DNA of 64,000 nucleotides from a virus. Each line of letters opens with the position of its first letter. Within the stretch, counting starts at the first letter, position 1. The notes under the pieces are model-generated. The model saw nothing but the letters and a program-made list of their open reading frames with translations, searched no databases and was not told the origin of the DNA. The stretch is from IMG/VR virus record IMGVR_UViG_3300027917_000021, positions 91,896 through 155,895 of that record; one strand, given 5' to 3'. A program made the translations under genes and the position numbers. Positions 16,377 through 25,045 of this stretch are shown piece after piece.

Positions 16377-17029
16377 AGAAACTCCTTTATGTCATTTAAC
16401 ATTTCCTGAGGAGGTTGATTAGAGTCTACAATGCATTCAGTTGGGACCCGAATACTGTCTATTTCCTTCTCTGAAGGATGCTCTAAAACGGATTTATCAA
16501 ATTCTCCATATAACTTTTTTATTCGTGCTTCTTGGGTTTCTTTTGATATAAACAAAAATATAGATTGCCAATTATTTCTATCAAACCATTCAAATTCATT
16601 TTTAAATCTGCAATCATCTATTATCCATACTGTATTTGGATCCTTTTTAGATTTGGCATCTGCTATTTTTATCCATATTTGATCATCTATCCTTTTTCTA
16701 GCGCCATCTGTACCAAGAAACTGTAATCGTTTGCGAGGTTTAGGTTTTTCATGTGGAATAAAACGAGTTTCAAAAATAATTTTATGCCACGCAGTATAAA
16801 ATTCTTCAGGAATATCTAACCCTAATTTTGTTTGTATTTCGTCCCTGGGATCGTAATATGGAAGAATATATTTATTGATAAGGCTTTTCCAGTCTTCGTC
16901 AATATTGTTAACCAGGTCATAAACTGGTCCGGCCAATCTTAATATTTTACTATTAGGTATTTCCTTAACAAGTAGGTTAGCGGCCGTTGTTTTACCACTT
17001 GTCATTTTACCTACGATTAATATGTTCAC
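16352..17029 (-). CDS. Deoxynucleoside monophosphate kinase-like P-loop kinase
   Basis: A 225-residue kinase with Walker A GKMTSGKTT at residues 7-15. FLGTDGARKRIDDQIWIK and VWIIDDCRFKNE match the T4 gene 1-type dNMP kinases, where the second block contacts the acceptor nucleotide. It phosphorylates dNMPs for DNA synthesis in that family. Neighbours are a HAD phosphatase and DNA polymerase, consistent with nucleotide supply. Confidence 0.75.
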   Translation of the reverse strand: MNILIVGKMTSGKTTAANLLVKEIPNSKILRLAGPVYDLVNNIDEDWKSLINKYILPYYDPRDEIQTKLGLDIPEEFYTAWHKIIFETRFIPHEKPKPRKRLQFLGTDGARKRIDDQIWIKIADAKSKKDPNTVWIIDDCRFKNEFEWFDRNNWQSIFLFISKETQEARIKKLYGEFDKSVLEHPSEKEIDSIRVPTECIVDSNQPPQEMLNDIKEFLCKKGLSF

Positions 17030-17041
17030 AATGTTTTCTGG

Positions 17042-17551
17042 TTATTTTTTCCAATGGTCTGCTACGTAAGCATCTACTTTCACTGGCGTATGTTTTATCC
17101 ATAATTGTGCAGCATCAACCATAAGTTTACTTAACATATTTTTTGCATCTTCTGCAATATTTTCTCTGGCTTCCAATAAAATTTCATCATGGATAGTACT
17201 AATGATTTTACAGTCATTGTCCCAACCACGCGCGATAATTTCATATTTAACCAGAGTTAATGCTTTCTTTGTAATACTGGCATTGCCGCTTTGCAAAGAC
17301 ATATTCTTTGCAATATTTGCTGCGTGTGCTCGTTGTTTTGGAAGTCTAAGATTAAAACCTTTAAGCCACCTTAGTCGGTTATCCATATAACATCTTACAC
17401 ATTCACTTTCTAAAGCTTCTGCAGCTCTAGCATCGAGGAATTCCCTTACTTTTGGAAATGCATGCCAGAACTTGGACAATAGCCTTTGGGCTTCATCGTA
17501 TTCAACTTCTAATTGGTTTGCTAGCCTTGTAGGACCAAGGCCATAAGCTAC
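17042..17551 (-). CDS. polA: DNA polymerase family A, C-terminal exon
   Basis: After intron removal this exon begins VAYGLGPTRLAN and completes motif B started in the other exon. Motif C is STIHDEILLEA near the end, holding the catalytic aspartate. An internal ATG seven codons upstream of the splice junction (17572) could start a free fragment but gives no useful protein alone. With exon 1 the spliced product is about 611 residues: 3'-5' exonuclease plus polymerase, a common phage PolA layout without the 5' nuclease. Confidence 0.88.
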   Translation of the reverse strand, partial: VAYGLGPTRLANQLEVEYDEAQRLLSKFWHAFPKVREFLDARAAEALESECVRCYMDNRLRWLKGFNLRLPKQRAHAANIAKNMSLQSGNASITKKALTLVKYEIIARGWDNDCKIISTIHDEILLEARENIAEDAKNMLSKLMVDAAQLWIKHTPVKVDAYVADHWKK

Positions 17552-18085
17552 CAGGTACCCCAATGTTTCCAATGGGCCTGGACTATCCCTTTATGTATCT
17601 ACCCGTAATTGGGTTGCGTGTGCAATGATGCTTTTGGTGACAACTTTTACACAATATTTCTAGATTTGATAGATCATTATTTGTTCTGTCTTTGTCTATA
17701 TGATGTGTTAATAAGTTATTCACTGAATCACAACGATTGCATTTTTTATCGTAGTGATCAAAAGCTCGTTTACTAAAATTTCTAATTCCATTTTTATACA
17801 TATGGTTTGTGGTGCCAAATTGATTACCACCACTACCAACACCAGGCTTAGATATAAATCCATGTTTCACTCTCCAATTGTAAGAGTGAAATGCTGATGA
17901 GCATTTTGTAGAACAAAATTTTCGTTTTCTTTTTGGCAATTCATTGCCACAACGCATACATACCGCTCGTCTAGCCTCTACACTTTCTCTTGCCAAAGAG
18001 CTTAGCTCGGGATTGCCATCACCATTATGTGTTAAGGTTTCCCCGAATTTGGGCGGTTTTATTTCGGCATAATTAGTTTTCATCT
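17552..18085 (-). other. Group I intron in the DNA polymerase gene (534 nt)
   Basis: The 5' exon ends TTCGGT and the intron holds GCCGAA (18068-18063), pairing six for six with a U-G wobble at the splice site, the signature of group I P1. Core blocks follow: AATCCCGAGCTAAGC (about 18013-17999), GAGGCTAGACG (around 17978-17966) and AAAGGGATAGTCC (17592-17580). GGCTA of the second pairs with TAGTC of the third as P7. The intron ends in G at 17552. Joining the exons there restores NFGVAYG, the exact spacing of polymerase motif B. It resembles the SPO1-type polymerase introns. Confidence 0.9.
17583..18083 (-). CDS. HNH homing endonuclease of the polymerase intron
   Basis: A 166-residue protein. 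It has a Cys4-type zinc cluster (CMRCGNELP...CSTKC, about residues 42-60) and an HNH nuclease domain at the C-terminus (CNRCDSVNNLLTHHIDKD, then NLEILCKSCHQKHH). The ATG is at the third base of the intron and overlaps the polymerase exon-1 stop (ATGA). The stop codon lies inside the P7 strand of the ribozyme, so nearly all the intron is both coding and catalytic RNA. It would cut intronless polymerase alleles to spread the intron. Confidence 0.9.
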   Translation of the reverse strand: MKTNYAEIKPPKFGETLTHNGDGNPELSSLARESVEARRAVCMRCGNELPKRKRKFCSTKCSSAFHSYNWRVKHGFISKPGVGSGGNQFGTTNHMYKNGIRNFSKRAFDHYDKKCNRCDSVNNLLTHHIDKDRTNNDLSNLEILCKSCHQKHHCTRNPITGRYIKG

Positions 18086-19411
18086 ACCGAAGTTAATATT
18101 TTTTCCGATTGGTCTTAGATCAGCATTGACATCTTCAGTTGCTACTTTAACAATTCCTTTATCTAAATACTTATCGCCTTTACGGATAACAAGTTTATCT
18201 TGAATCATTGTAGCAACGTGTCCATGTGCATCCAGTCCCAAATCAAATATCTTTTTGAATTCTGGGTCTTCTGAGAATTCCGCAAGTAATACTAATTCCA
18301 TGCCAGCGTAGTCGGCACCTACAATTTTCCATCCTTTTTCTGCAGTGAATGCCGCACGATAATTAGTATCACGTGGAATATTTTGTGCATTTGGCTCGCG
18401 ACTAGAGTAACGACCGGAGTCAGTGCCACCTACTTGTACAAATGTAGGATGTATTCTTCCGGTTTTTGGATGTACGTGTTCTTTATAAAAACCTGTGCCG
18501 TACGTTGTTACGCGTTTTTCATATTCCCGATATTTAAGTAATGCCCTTACAGCAGGATGTACAATACGTTCAAGGACCTCTTTGCCAGTCCCAGGAATAC
18601 TATGCCCAAGAATTTGTTCTAATAATGGTTTTAATTGTACATGAGAATTATAATTTACAATTGGATCTCCAAATAAATCCTTTTCACAATGTTGCAAAAA
18701 ATGTTTATCCAATTCCTGTTTTTTAAGCAAACTTTCTTTTTTGGCAGTTGCTTCTAATGCACTCCATTTTGCAAAATCAAGATGCAGGCCATTAAGTTCC
18801 ATATCACCGGTGACAGAAATTACCTCACATTCTAAATTATATACAGAGTCTAATTTCAAATCAACAATATCAAGGACAAGTACTTTGTGTAATTTATGTA
18901 AATAGGCCACATCATCGGCTGCATATTTTATTTGCTCGTCTGTAAAAGGGCCTTTGTGGTTTTCAAATGTTTGTCTAACTGATTTTGACAAATCAGCTAA
19001 ATTATAATCATGAGTTAAATCATCTAATCCGAAACCTTTCTTTTGTAGTCCGGCCCGAATTAATTGTGCAGCGATCATTGTATCTTTTAGATAAAGAAGT
19101 TCTATTCCAAGAGACTGCTTTATCATTTTATAATCAAATTTTGCATTATGCAGAATAAAAACTTGTTGTGGATGTTCCATAACAGTTTTAAATTCTGATA
19201 ATAATTCAGGAAATGTTCCTAATGTTTTTTGTACGTCTATAACCGCCTGGTTGCCTTGTTCAGTGCCAAGCTGTATTAATAATAATTTCGAAGTGAATGG
19301 GTCTAGTCCGGTAGTCTCTGTGTCAAGAGCTAGTGGGGCATTATCCAAACGTCTAATTGCTTCCAGCAAATCAGTGAAAGCATCCTTGGTGTCTATAAAT
19401 AAAACGCTCAT
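18086..19411 (-). CDS. polA: DNA polymerase family A, N-terminal exon (exonuclease and palm/fingers)
   Basis: 442 coding residues before the splice site. A DnaQ-like 3'-5' exonuclease occupies about 1-190: LALDTETTGLD is Exo I, ILHNAKFDYKM is Exo II, and YAADDVAYLHKL is Exo III. The polymerase domain then begins; TDSGRYSSREPNAQNIPR leads into motif A VGADYAGMELVLLAEFS. The exon ends inside motif B (RPIGKNINFG). Unspliced, the frame reads Arg-stop into the intron. With no other polymerase seen here it is probably the replicative enzyme. Confidence 0.9.
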
Positions 19412-19432
19412 TTATTTTTGGTTGGTTTGGTT

Positions 19433-19585
19433 ATGTTTGATTGTGGAGGATTAACAAAAGAAAATGTACAAATATTATGTAAATCTTGTAATAGTTTAAA
19501 AGGAATAAATTGTGAAGATTATAGAATATTATTCCATATTACAAATATTTGTCTAATAAATTACGAGCACGTGGATTACGTCTAA
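19433..19585 (+). pseudogene. Remnant of an HNH endonuclease
   Basis: A 50-codon plus-strand frame between two minus-strand genes contains GGLTKENVQILCKSCNSLKG. This is the usual C-terminal block of HNH nucleases (GG-L-x-x-ENVQ-LC-x-x-CN-x-KG). The upstream His-containing half is missing, so it is an eroded fragment. It overlaps the 3' end of the sigma factor gene on the opposite strand. Confidence 0.5.
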
Positions 19586-20321
19586 TTTTTTTGAGGGATT
19601 TTTTCTTTATTTGTCTGATCCTTTCTCGCGTTAAACCAAGAATGTTTCCTATCTCTTCCAAAGTAAAAGGTCTAAATTCATCCACACCGTGATAATATTT
19701 TAAAATTTCTATTTCCCTATCGTTTAAATTGTCTAATATTGTTTCTAAATCTATCCTTAAAGATTCTGCTTCGAACCTGTTGTCCGGCGGCAATGCATCT
19801 TTATTTGGAAATAATTCAATCATTGGCTGATCGGTCGAAGTTTCAGAATCAAGTCTTACTGGAAATGCTGAATACATTTCAAGAATTTCATGATCAACCT
19901 CGTACTCAGAGGGAGACAAGTCTCCCTTTTCTTGCATATCTTGTTCCATCAATTTTCGTGTTTTCTGTATCTCATTAATTTTATTAATTGGAATTCGCAC
20001 CACACGAGTATTTTCGGAAAGAGCTTGGAGAATACTTTGTCGTATCCACCATACGGCATATGTTATAAACTTCATGCCTTTTTCTGGATCAAATCTTTCT
20101 GCTGCTTTGCATATTCCATAATTGCCTTCAGCTATTAATTCTTCCAATGGCAGGCCTTGACCTTGATATCCTTTTGCCACATCTATTACATACCGAAGAT
20201 TTCTTATAATTAATTCATCCTTTGCACGTTTATTTCCACGTACTGCTTTTCGTGCTATTTTTCGCTCTTCTTCGGCTGTAAAAAGCTCTGTTTTTCCGAC
20301 GTCTTTTAAATATTTGTCCAC
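19539..20321 (-). CDS. Sigma-70 family RNA polymerase sigma factor
   Basis: A 260-residue sigma factor with regions 2 to 4. Region 2: LIIRNLRYVIDVAKGY, LIAEGNYGICKAAERFDPEKGMKFITYAVWWIRQSI. Region 3 follows (VRIPINKINEIQKTRK). Region 4: LDNLNDREIEILKYYHG, FTLEEIGNILGLTRERIRQIKKKSL, with a helix-turn-helix for the -35 element. Region 1.1 is absent. It would redirect host RNA polymerase to phage promoters. It sits downstream of the E1/AAA operon and upstream of the polymerase. Confidence 0.93.
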   Translation of the reverse strand: MDKYLKDVGKTELFTAEEERKIARKAVRGNKRAKDELIIRNLRYVIDVAKGYQGQGLPLEELIAEGNYGICKAAERFDPEKGMKFITYAVWWIRQSILQALSENTRVVRIPINKINEIQKTRKLMEQDMQEKGDLSPSEYEVDHEILEMYSAFPVRLDSETSTDQPMIELFPNKDALPPDNRFEAESLRIDLETILDNLNDREIEILKYYHGVDEFRPFTLEEIGNILGLTRERIRQIKKKSLKKIRRNPRARNLLDKYL

Positions 20322-20578
20322 TAAGATTTACTTTCGTAATATTTATCTGCGCGCTCAAAGTATTCATGGTGCGTTCTTATAAGAGTATGTTTCAACATTC
20401 CCCACAAGAACCTTTGCCAGTGATTGTCAGGATTCCACCCCATGCTAATTATTACAGCATTTTTTATTTTCAAACTATTTTCAGTGTTTTCCATAAAGTC
20501 TGGTTCGCCAGAGTTTAAAGATAAAACGTTGTCAATTTCAATTTCAAATTCAGGAATAGCAGGTTTCTTTTTAGCCAT
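20321..20578 (-). CDS. Unknown 85-residue protein upstream of sigma factor
   Basis: The N-terminal half is acidic and possibly disordered; the C-terminal half is helical and Trp/His-rich (WNPDNHWQRFLWGMLKHTLIR). Its last base overlaps the sigma factor ATG, so the two are coupled; a sigma-modulating role is conceivable but nothing shows it. Confidence 0.45.
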   Translation of the reverse strand: MAKKKPAIPEFEIEIDNVLSLNSGEPDFMENTENSLKIKNAVIISMGWNPDNHWQRFLWGMLKHTLIRTHHEYFERADKYYESKS

Positions 20579-20583
20579 AATAA

Positions 20584-20868
20584 TTAACTGGATGGTAGAT
20601 ATAATTTTGCAAAATTTTGTAAATTAATCGTATGAGAAGTATTGGCGCCATCAGTGTATGTTATAGTGCCATTGGCATCGTAAGTAGTTATTGTACCTAC
20701 GCTGGAAGTACCGTCGGAAGTTCCAGACCAATTGATTTTAAATACATTGCTTGTGTCGGAAGCTACTGACCATTCTCCAATCTGATCAAGCACTTGCTGA
20801 TTAAAAATAAATTCGTAAGTAAGTACTTTTTCTTTTACGCCATTCGCTTCTATTATTCTTACTTTCAT
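20584..20868 (-). CDS. Small beta-rich protein, unknown
   Basis: A 94-residue protein dominated by Thr/Ser/Gly-rich strands (TSSVGTITTYDANGTITYTDG) with a lysine-containing N-terminal strand. This looks like a small beta-sandwich. No cysteine, no signal peptide, no recognised family. It lies between the DUF5131 operon and the sigma factor. Confidence 0.4.
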   Translation of the reverse strand: MKVRIIEANGVKEKVLTYEFIFNQQVLDQIGEWSVASDTSNVFKINWSGTSDGTSSVGTITTYDANGTITYTDGANTSHTINLQNFAKLYLPSS

Positions 20869-20916
20869 ATTTCTAAGTGGTTAACGATTTTAATTTAAGA
20901 AATAAAAATACAAAAG

Positions 20917-21300
20917 TCAATTTAATATAGTAATTCCTTTTGGAATATTTTTTGGATTTATTTCTATCGTACTTTTTAATGTATAAAAGGGTTGTCCTAT
21001 TCTTTTATCATCAACAAAAAAATCGAATTCGTACACATAAGTAAATGGATATTTAAACAGCATATTGAGTATTTTTGGAATTTGATATCTATCTGTTTTA
21101 TGTATCCATAAATGCATGGTTGCATTTTTTACGTCTATTTTTGTTATTTTTATTTCCTTTACATTTTTCTTTTTTACAAGAAATCCGTAGCGATGTTGCA
21201 TGTCTTTTTTCATCATGCGTATAACACCTGTCAGTGTTTTTGGATATTCCGGAGCAGGTTTTGCGGACTGGTTATCCATTAATTTCCATTCTCCCTTCAT
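20917..21300 (-). CDS. Unknown 127-residue protein
   Basis: A basic alpha-beta protein whose second half alternates strands (VYEFDFFVDDKRIGQPFYTLKSTIEI). Its first base overlaps the stop of the DUF5131 gene, suggesting coupled expression. The N-terminal ten residues before a second methionine may be an over-extension. No family recognised. Confidence 0.42.
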   Translation of the reverse strand: MKGEWKLMDNQSAKPAPEYPKTLTGVIRMMKKDMQHRYGFLVKKKNVKEIKITKIDVKNATMHLWIHKTDRYQIPKILNMLFKYPFTYVYEFDFFVDDKRIGQPFYTLKSTIEINPKNIPKGITILN

Positions 21301-21980
21301 TATATAATTAATCCTTTTGGAAGTTGTGTATATATTGTTCCATCCAAATATGGATTTCTTATTAGTTTTCCGCCAATTAAAGCTTGCCTATAATAAAATG
21401 GAATGTTTAAATAATCAGCATAATGATGAATACTTCTTACTATATCAGTACGCATATACTGTCGTTTATCACCAGACACTACTATCCATTCTATCATGTA
21501 TTTATTTGTATATCCGTCGCCCGGACATGTTTGGCAGGGATATGCAGGCTGCCACCCCTTTTCACCATAGTGTACTTTATTATCACATCTAAATAAAGGT
21601 GACAAGTCTATGTTTTTTGTTAGACCATCGAAGAATAACCATCTTTTAACAAATGGAAGATGTTCGATGGACCTTAATAAAACATTAAGGTTAGTATTAT
21701 TATCTATTTTTAATCCTATCCAGGTATTTGGCAAGATACATGTAAGATCTGGCTGAGAACTCGGAATCAAAAAGATGTGTTGTTTTTGTTTATTTATTAT
21801 TTCAACAGCATCTTTTCTCCACATATGAGGAACATCTGGGTCGAAAAAATCAGCCTCCGTACCTACAAATATTCTAATAGGATTTTTATATGTAAAAGGA
21901 CGAAAAAAGGTAGTATTAGACGTACGCCGTAATCTACCTTTTTCGTATATCCATGGATTCCAAGTTTTATGATACATCAT
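21300..21980 (-). CDS. DUF5131 (phage Gp37/Gp68-like) protein
   Basis: A 226-residue protein matching DUF5131 blocks in order: TWNPW at the start, RIFVGTEADFFDPDVPHMW, HIFLIPSSQPD, LPNTWIGLKIDN, RWLFFDGL, IEWIVVSGDKRQYMRTDIVRSI and IPFYYRQALIGG. Most relatives carry a cysteine cluster just after the TWNP block (GCxxxSxGCxxCYA); it is absent here, and only a CQTC pair remains in the middle. The function of the family is unresolved. It overlaps the AAA ATPase start by four bases. Confidence 0.72.
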   Translation of the reverse strand: MMYHKTWNPWIYEKGRLRRTSNTTFFRPFTYKNPIRIFVGTEADFFDPDVPHMWRKDAVEIINKQKQHIFLIPSSQPDLTCILPNTWIGLKIDNNTNLNVLLRSIEHLPFVKRWLFFDGLTKNIDLSPLFRCDNKVHYGEKGWQPAYPCQTCPGDGYTNKYMIEWIVVSGDKRQYMRTDIVRSIHHYADYLNIPFYYRQALIGGKLIRNPYLDGTIYTQLPKGLII

Positions 21981-23197
21981 GTATTAAAACCCATGCTTTC
22001 TGTTTGTACGTTGAATTTGTTATATTTTTCCAGTTCTACAACTATATAATCGGCTTCTTTGATTGAGATGGTTTGTCTTTCATAATGTGTTATACTTGAC
22101 ATAACAAAATCTTCTACAAAAGCCATACTAAATCCTTTTTTAACTAATTTCGGGACATATTCTTCTGTAGTTTTTTCATTTTTAATTTCGAACTGGCGCC
22201 TTTTGAAAAACCCAAGAATTCCGGAAATATCTGGTTTTTTAAATTCGTAAATGCGGTCGAATCTTCCAGGTCTTCCTAATATAGCACTTGACAACTGATC
22301 CGTATTATTTGTAGTACCAATTATGATTAATCCGTTCGCAAGACGAGAAACACCATCTATAGCTGTTAAAAAATCAGATAAAGTTATTTTTGCATAATCA
22401 TCATCGTTTCTTCCTATAACTTTATCCATATCTTCCAAGTAATATATGGATACTGGATTATCTGTTTCGTGTCCTATGGCAAATTTTTCAATGTCGAATG
22501 ATCTGTCATCAGCAAAAGGTTGGTCATAATATTCATGTGGCATTTTTATAGTGCCATCTTTTTCTATTCTGGTAATAATATCAACCATTTCTATCCCAAA
22601 TGCCAAACCTAACTTTCTCAAAAATAAAGTTTTACCATTTCCTGGAGGACCATGAAATATGTATCCTCTTTTCCAGATCATGCCAAACTTTTCGTATTTT
22701 TCTCGGCTTTTAAGAAATTTCTCGAAGTCAGATAATATAGCATTTTTTAGATTATATGGTAAAATTACATCTTCTAAAATTTGTTTTCCCTTAAGAAATT
22801 TTGTTTCTTGAAGTGATTTTTTATATTTTATGTATATTTTTGACAATTCTTTTATAATATTAAAAGCGTTTTCCTGTGTCATATTTTGCTTTAATATTGA
22901 TGCTTTCCATATATAATCTGCACCATCAAAAATTGTATAAAAAATCCCATAGAAACCAAACCCAAGATCAAAAACATATTCTATCGGAGGCTCGTCTGAT
23001 GAAAAGTGACCATTTATTTTTAACAAACCTTTATTGCAAGAAGCAATTAAAGGAAAAGTATCAGCAAACATTTGCAATATACCGTTGCCAGAAGAAATTC
23101 CAAATCCACTATATTTCTTATCTTTATCTGCAAAAAACTTTTCTTCTACAACATTCAGATTAATTATTTCATTGCCTAACTTAAAATAATCATTCAT
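21977..23197 (-). CDS. AAA-family ATPase
   Basis: A 406-residue protein. Residues 1-170 are an unassigned alpha-beta domain. The AAA module follows with Walker A GPPGNGKT (about 187-194), Walker B IYYLEDMD (about 250), sensor I IIIGTTNN and an arginine-finger-like GRPGRFDRIYEF. The arrangement resembles BCS1/proteasomal-type AAA proteins that unfold or remodel proteins. It is the seventh gene of the operon that holds the ubiquitin-like gene, JAMM protease and E1. Substrates are unknown. Confidence 0.85.
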   Translation of the reverse strand: MNDYFKLGNEIINLNVVEEKFFADKDKKYSGFGISSGNGILQMFADTFPLIASCNKGLLKINGHFSSDEPPIEYVFDLGFGFYGIFYTIFDGADYIWKASILKQNMTQENAFNIIKELSKIYIKYKKSLQETKFLKGKQILEDVILPYNLKNAILSDFEKFLKSREKYEKFGMIWKRGYIFHGPPGNGKTLFLRKLGLAFGIEMVDIITRIEKDGTIKMPHEYYDQPFADDRSFDIEKFAIGHETDNPVSIYYLEDMDKVIGRNDDDYAKITLSDFLTAIDGVSRLANGLIIIGTTNNTDQLSSAILGRPGRFDRIYEFKKPDISGILGFFKRRQFEIKNEKTTEEYVPKLVKKGFSMAFVEDFVMSSITHYERQTISIKEADYIVVELEKYNKFNVQTESMGFNT

Positions 23198-23203
23198 ATT
23201 AAA

Positions 23204-23554
23204 TTATCCTATTGTTAATTTTAGTATTAGCATTCCAATTAAGCAACCGGACAAATTCCATACAAAAGCATCTTGTAACGAAAATTTATCTGAATAACAA
23301 AAGTTTTCTCTTAACCAATTTAACCAGTATGGCTTACTTTCATCATATTCAAATTCATAATACCATGGGTTAATGCCATCCCACATCTCCCATAAAATTC
23401 CAAGCATCCATACGGCTAATGCGGCATGCACTACGTTTTTCTCTGGCATTATAAAGTAAAATCCAATTGTTAGAATAAGGCTAGCACAGAAATGAAACCA
23501 GTTATGCCAGCTTTTATATTTTATATTATTTAAATCATTATTTACTTCAAACAT
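23204..23554 (-). CDS. Small integral membrane protein
   Basis: A 116-residue protein with about three hydrophobic spans: near 16-36 (WFHFCASLILTIGFYFI), 41-58 (VHAALAVWMLGILWEMW) and 95-114. The motif H-A-A-L-A-(4)-GI-L-WE-x-WDG resembles small YfiM/DUF2279-like or VanZ-like membrane proteins, but only loosely. It is coupled to its neighbours by one-base and six-base junctions and could place operon products at the membrane. Confidence 0.6.
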   Translation of the reverse strand: MFEVNNDLNNIKYKSWHNWFHFCASLILTIGFYFIMPEKNVVHAALAVWMLGILWEMWDGINPWYYEFEYDESKPYWLNWLRENFCYSDKFSLQDAFVWNLSGCLIGMLILKLTIG

Positions 23555-23943
23555 TAATATCGACCTGTGCCTTCTATTTGCTCAATCATTCTAATCATTG
23601 TGTTTTCATTTAATGGCTCATCTTTTGCACGGTTTACCAAACGTATAGTATAATCATATGATTTGTGCGCCGCGCTAAATAAACCATTAATATTTATTGG
23701 TGGGATATTTTTTAATAATTCATTAAAATCTGATCCCATCATTGCATATCGGTGGCCTTGTAAATCTTCAAATATGGTTCTAAAACTTCCTCGTGTTGAA
23801 TGTACTTCTACCAATCTTAAATCTAATTCTACTTCAAAATTTGGAAGCCATTCTTTTGTATTCTTGTCTGAATGTGCCCAATAATAACTTGATAATTTAC
23901 CATTAGATTTAAGTATTGGTACTGGAAAATTTCTACTTCTCAT
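23554..23943 (-). CDS. Unknown protein following the E1-like gene
   Basis: A 129-residue alpha-beta protein (LRLVEVHSTRGSFRTIFEDLQGHRYAMMGSDFNELLKNI). It has no cysteine, so it cannot be a classical E2 with a catalytic thiol even though it stands where an E2 is often found. It starts two bases from the E1 stop and overlaps the membrane protein by one base. No family recognised. Confidence 0.5.
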   Translation of the reverse strand: MRSRNFPVPILKSNGKLSSYYWAHSDKNTKEWLPNFEVELDLRLVEVHSTRGSFRTIFEDLQGHRYAMMGSDFNELLKNIPPININGLFSAAHKSYDYTIRLVNRAKDEPLNENTMIRMIEQIEGTGRY

Positions 23944-23944
23944 A

Positions 23945-24556
23945 TTAAAATCTGGCTATAAATTTAGGTGAATTTTTTTCATTTCTTAAATAATTAATGA
24001 AAAGCTGAGAACCAATTGCAGCAATTATTTTATTTCCTTGCTGAATAATTCCTTTTTCTAGTTCATGTGCTAATTGGCAACTTGTGCCATCTTCTGGTGT
24101 TTCAGCTAATGTTTCTAACATTTTGTCCAGCGTATTTTTTTCGTGTTTAGTAAAAAATGCAACTGAACGCCCTTCCGATCTAAGATCGATCCAATGTTTT
24201 TCTGGATTTTTTTCTGCCCAATGATATAAAAGTTTCCTGAATTGACTATTATCTACTGCTGCTATAACTATATCATAAGCATCTAACTGAGATTCTTCAG
24301 TTAGTCTATCTACTTCATAGTCAAAATTATATTTCATTCCAAGTACTTCTGATTTTTTATCGCCTAAATCAAATTCTTGGAAATTTTGATATTTGAGATT
24401 TTTGGTATCTACCGTGTCATCATCCCACACAGTTACTTCTATTGAATATGCGCCATATTGTCCGTGTTGTTCAAAATTATATAGCTCTCTACAAAAATAA
24501 CTGCCTATGCCACCACCACCTACTACAGCGATCCTACGTCTTTCCACGATTCCCAA
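23945..24556 (-). CDS. E1/ThiF-like adenylyltransferase
   Basis: A 203-residue ThiF-fold enzyme. The nucleotide-binding loop is VVGGGGIGS (11-19), followed by VTVWDDDTVDTKNLKYQNF (42-59), the acidic ribose- and magnesium-binding region. A conserved-looking Cys160 in DGTSCQLAHE is the candidate thioester cysteine. The CxxC zinc pairs of MoeB/ThiF are absent. Such enzymes adenylate the Gly-Gly end of a ubiquitin-like or sulfur-carrier protein. It overlaps the JAMM protease by 34 bases and lies near a small protein ending in Gly-Gly-Asn, which together define a Ubl cassette. Confidence 0.88.
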   Translation of the reverse strand: MGIVERRRIAVVGGGGIGSYFCRELYNFEQHGQYGAYSIEVTVWDDDTVDTKNLKYQNFQEFDLGDKKSEVLGMKYNFDYEVDRLTEESQLDAYDIVIAAVDNSQFRKLLYHWAEKNPEKHWIDLRSEGRSVAFFTKHEKNTLDKMLETLAETPEDGTSCQLAHELEKGIIQQGNKIIAAIGSQLFINYLRNEKNSPKFIARF

Positions 24557-25035
24557 ATCCTTTCTTGTCCATCCGGATATACTGCATCCGGCGTAATATT
24601 TTCTTCATTTATAGATATTCTTTTAAAATATGTACCATCCCAATACCAGGCGGCCAGATCATCTGCCGCAACTCCATATATTAAATATACGGTATGCCAC
24701 GCCGCACCAGTTACATCATATTGGCTTGGAACTGGTCTTCCATTTGGATGTGTGTGAAAAGTAGCGGTTAAATGCAATGCAGATTCTTTGTTAAATAAAG
24801 TTGTTCTTTTTAATACTGATAAGTATTGATTAGGATCCATTATATAATCCCATTTAAATTGTGTTTTACTAACATTATTTATTGGATGAAAAAATACTGG
24901 CAATGCTCTGTATTCATTATCTATATGATTTATAATACCGGTTAATAATCCACAACATTCTTCTGGATAGTGTTCTTTGCTATATTGTTGTAATTCATCC
25001 AATAATTCTGGTCGTATATCAATTTTATGTATCAT
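24523..25035 (-). CDS. JAB/JAMM metalloprotease
   Basis: A 170-residue MPN domain with a complete zinc site: Glu26 in PEECCG, His94 and His96 in HTHP, Ser104 and Asp107 in PSQYD. JAMM proteases trim the C-terminus of ubiquitin-like proteins to expose Gly-Gly, or remove them from targets. The candidate substrate ends GGN and is encoded next to it, separated by a terminator hairpin. The start has AAGGA five bases upstream. In tail operons JAMM proteins can be tail-assembly factors, but this one is far from tail genes. Confidence 0.9.
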   Translation of the reverse strand: MIHKIDIRPELLDELQQYSKEHYPEECCGLLTGIINHIDNEYRALPVFFHPINNVSKTQFKWDYIMDPNQYLSVLKRTTLFNKESALHLTATFHTHPNGRPVPSQYDVTGAAWHTVYLIYGVAADDLAAWYWDGTYFKRISINEENITPDAVYPDGQERIWESWKDVGSL

Positions 25036-25045
25036 TTTTCCTTAA

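Noticed and set aside
23554-23943. E2-like conjugating enzyme in the Ubl operon
   Set aside because: The protein has no cysteine at all, so it cannot carry a thioester; no E2 fold pattern recognised.
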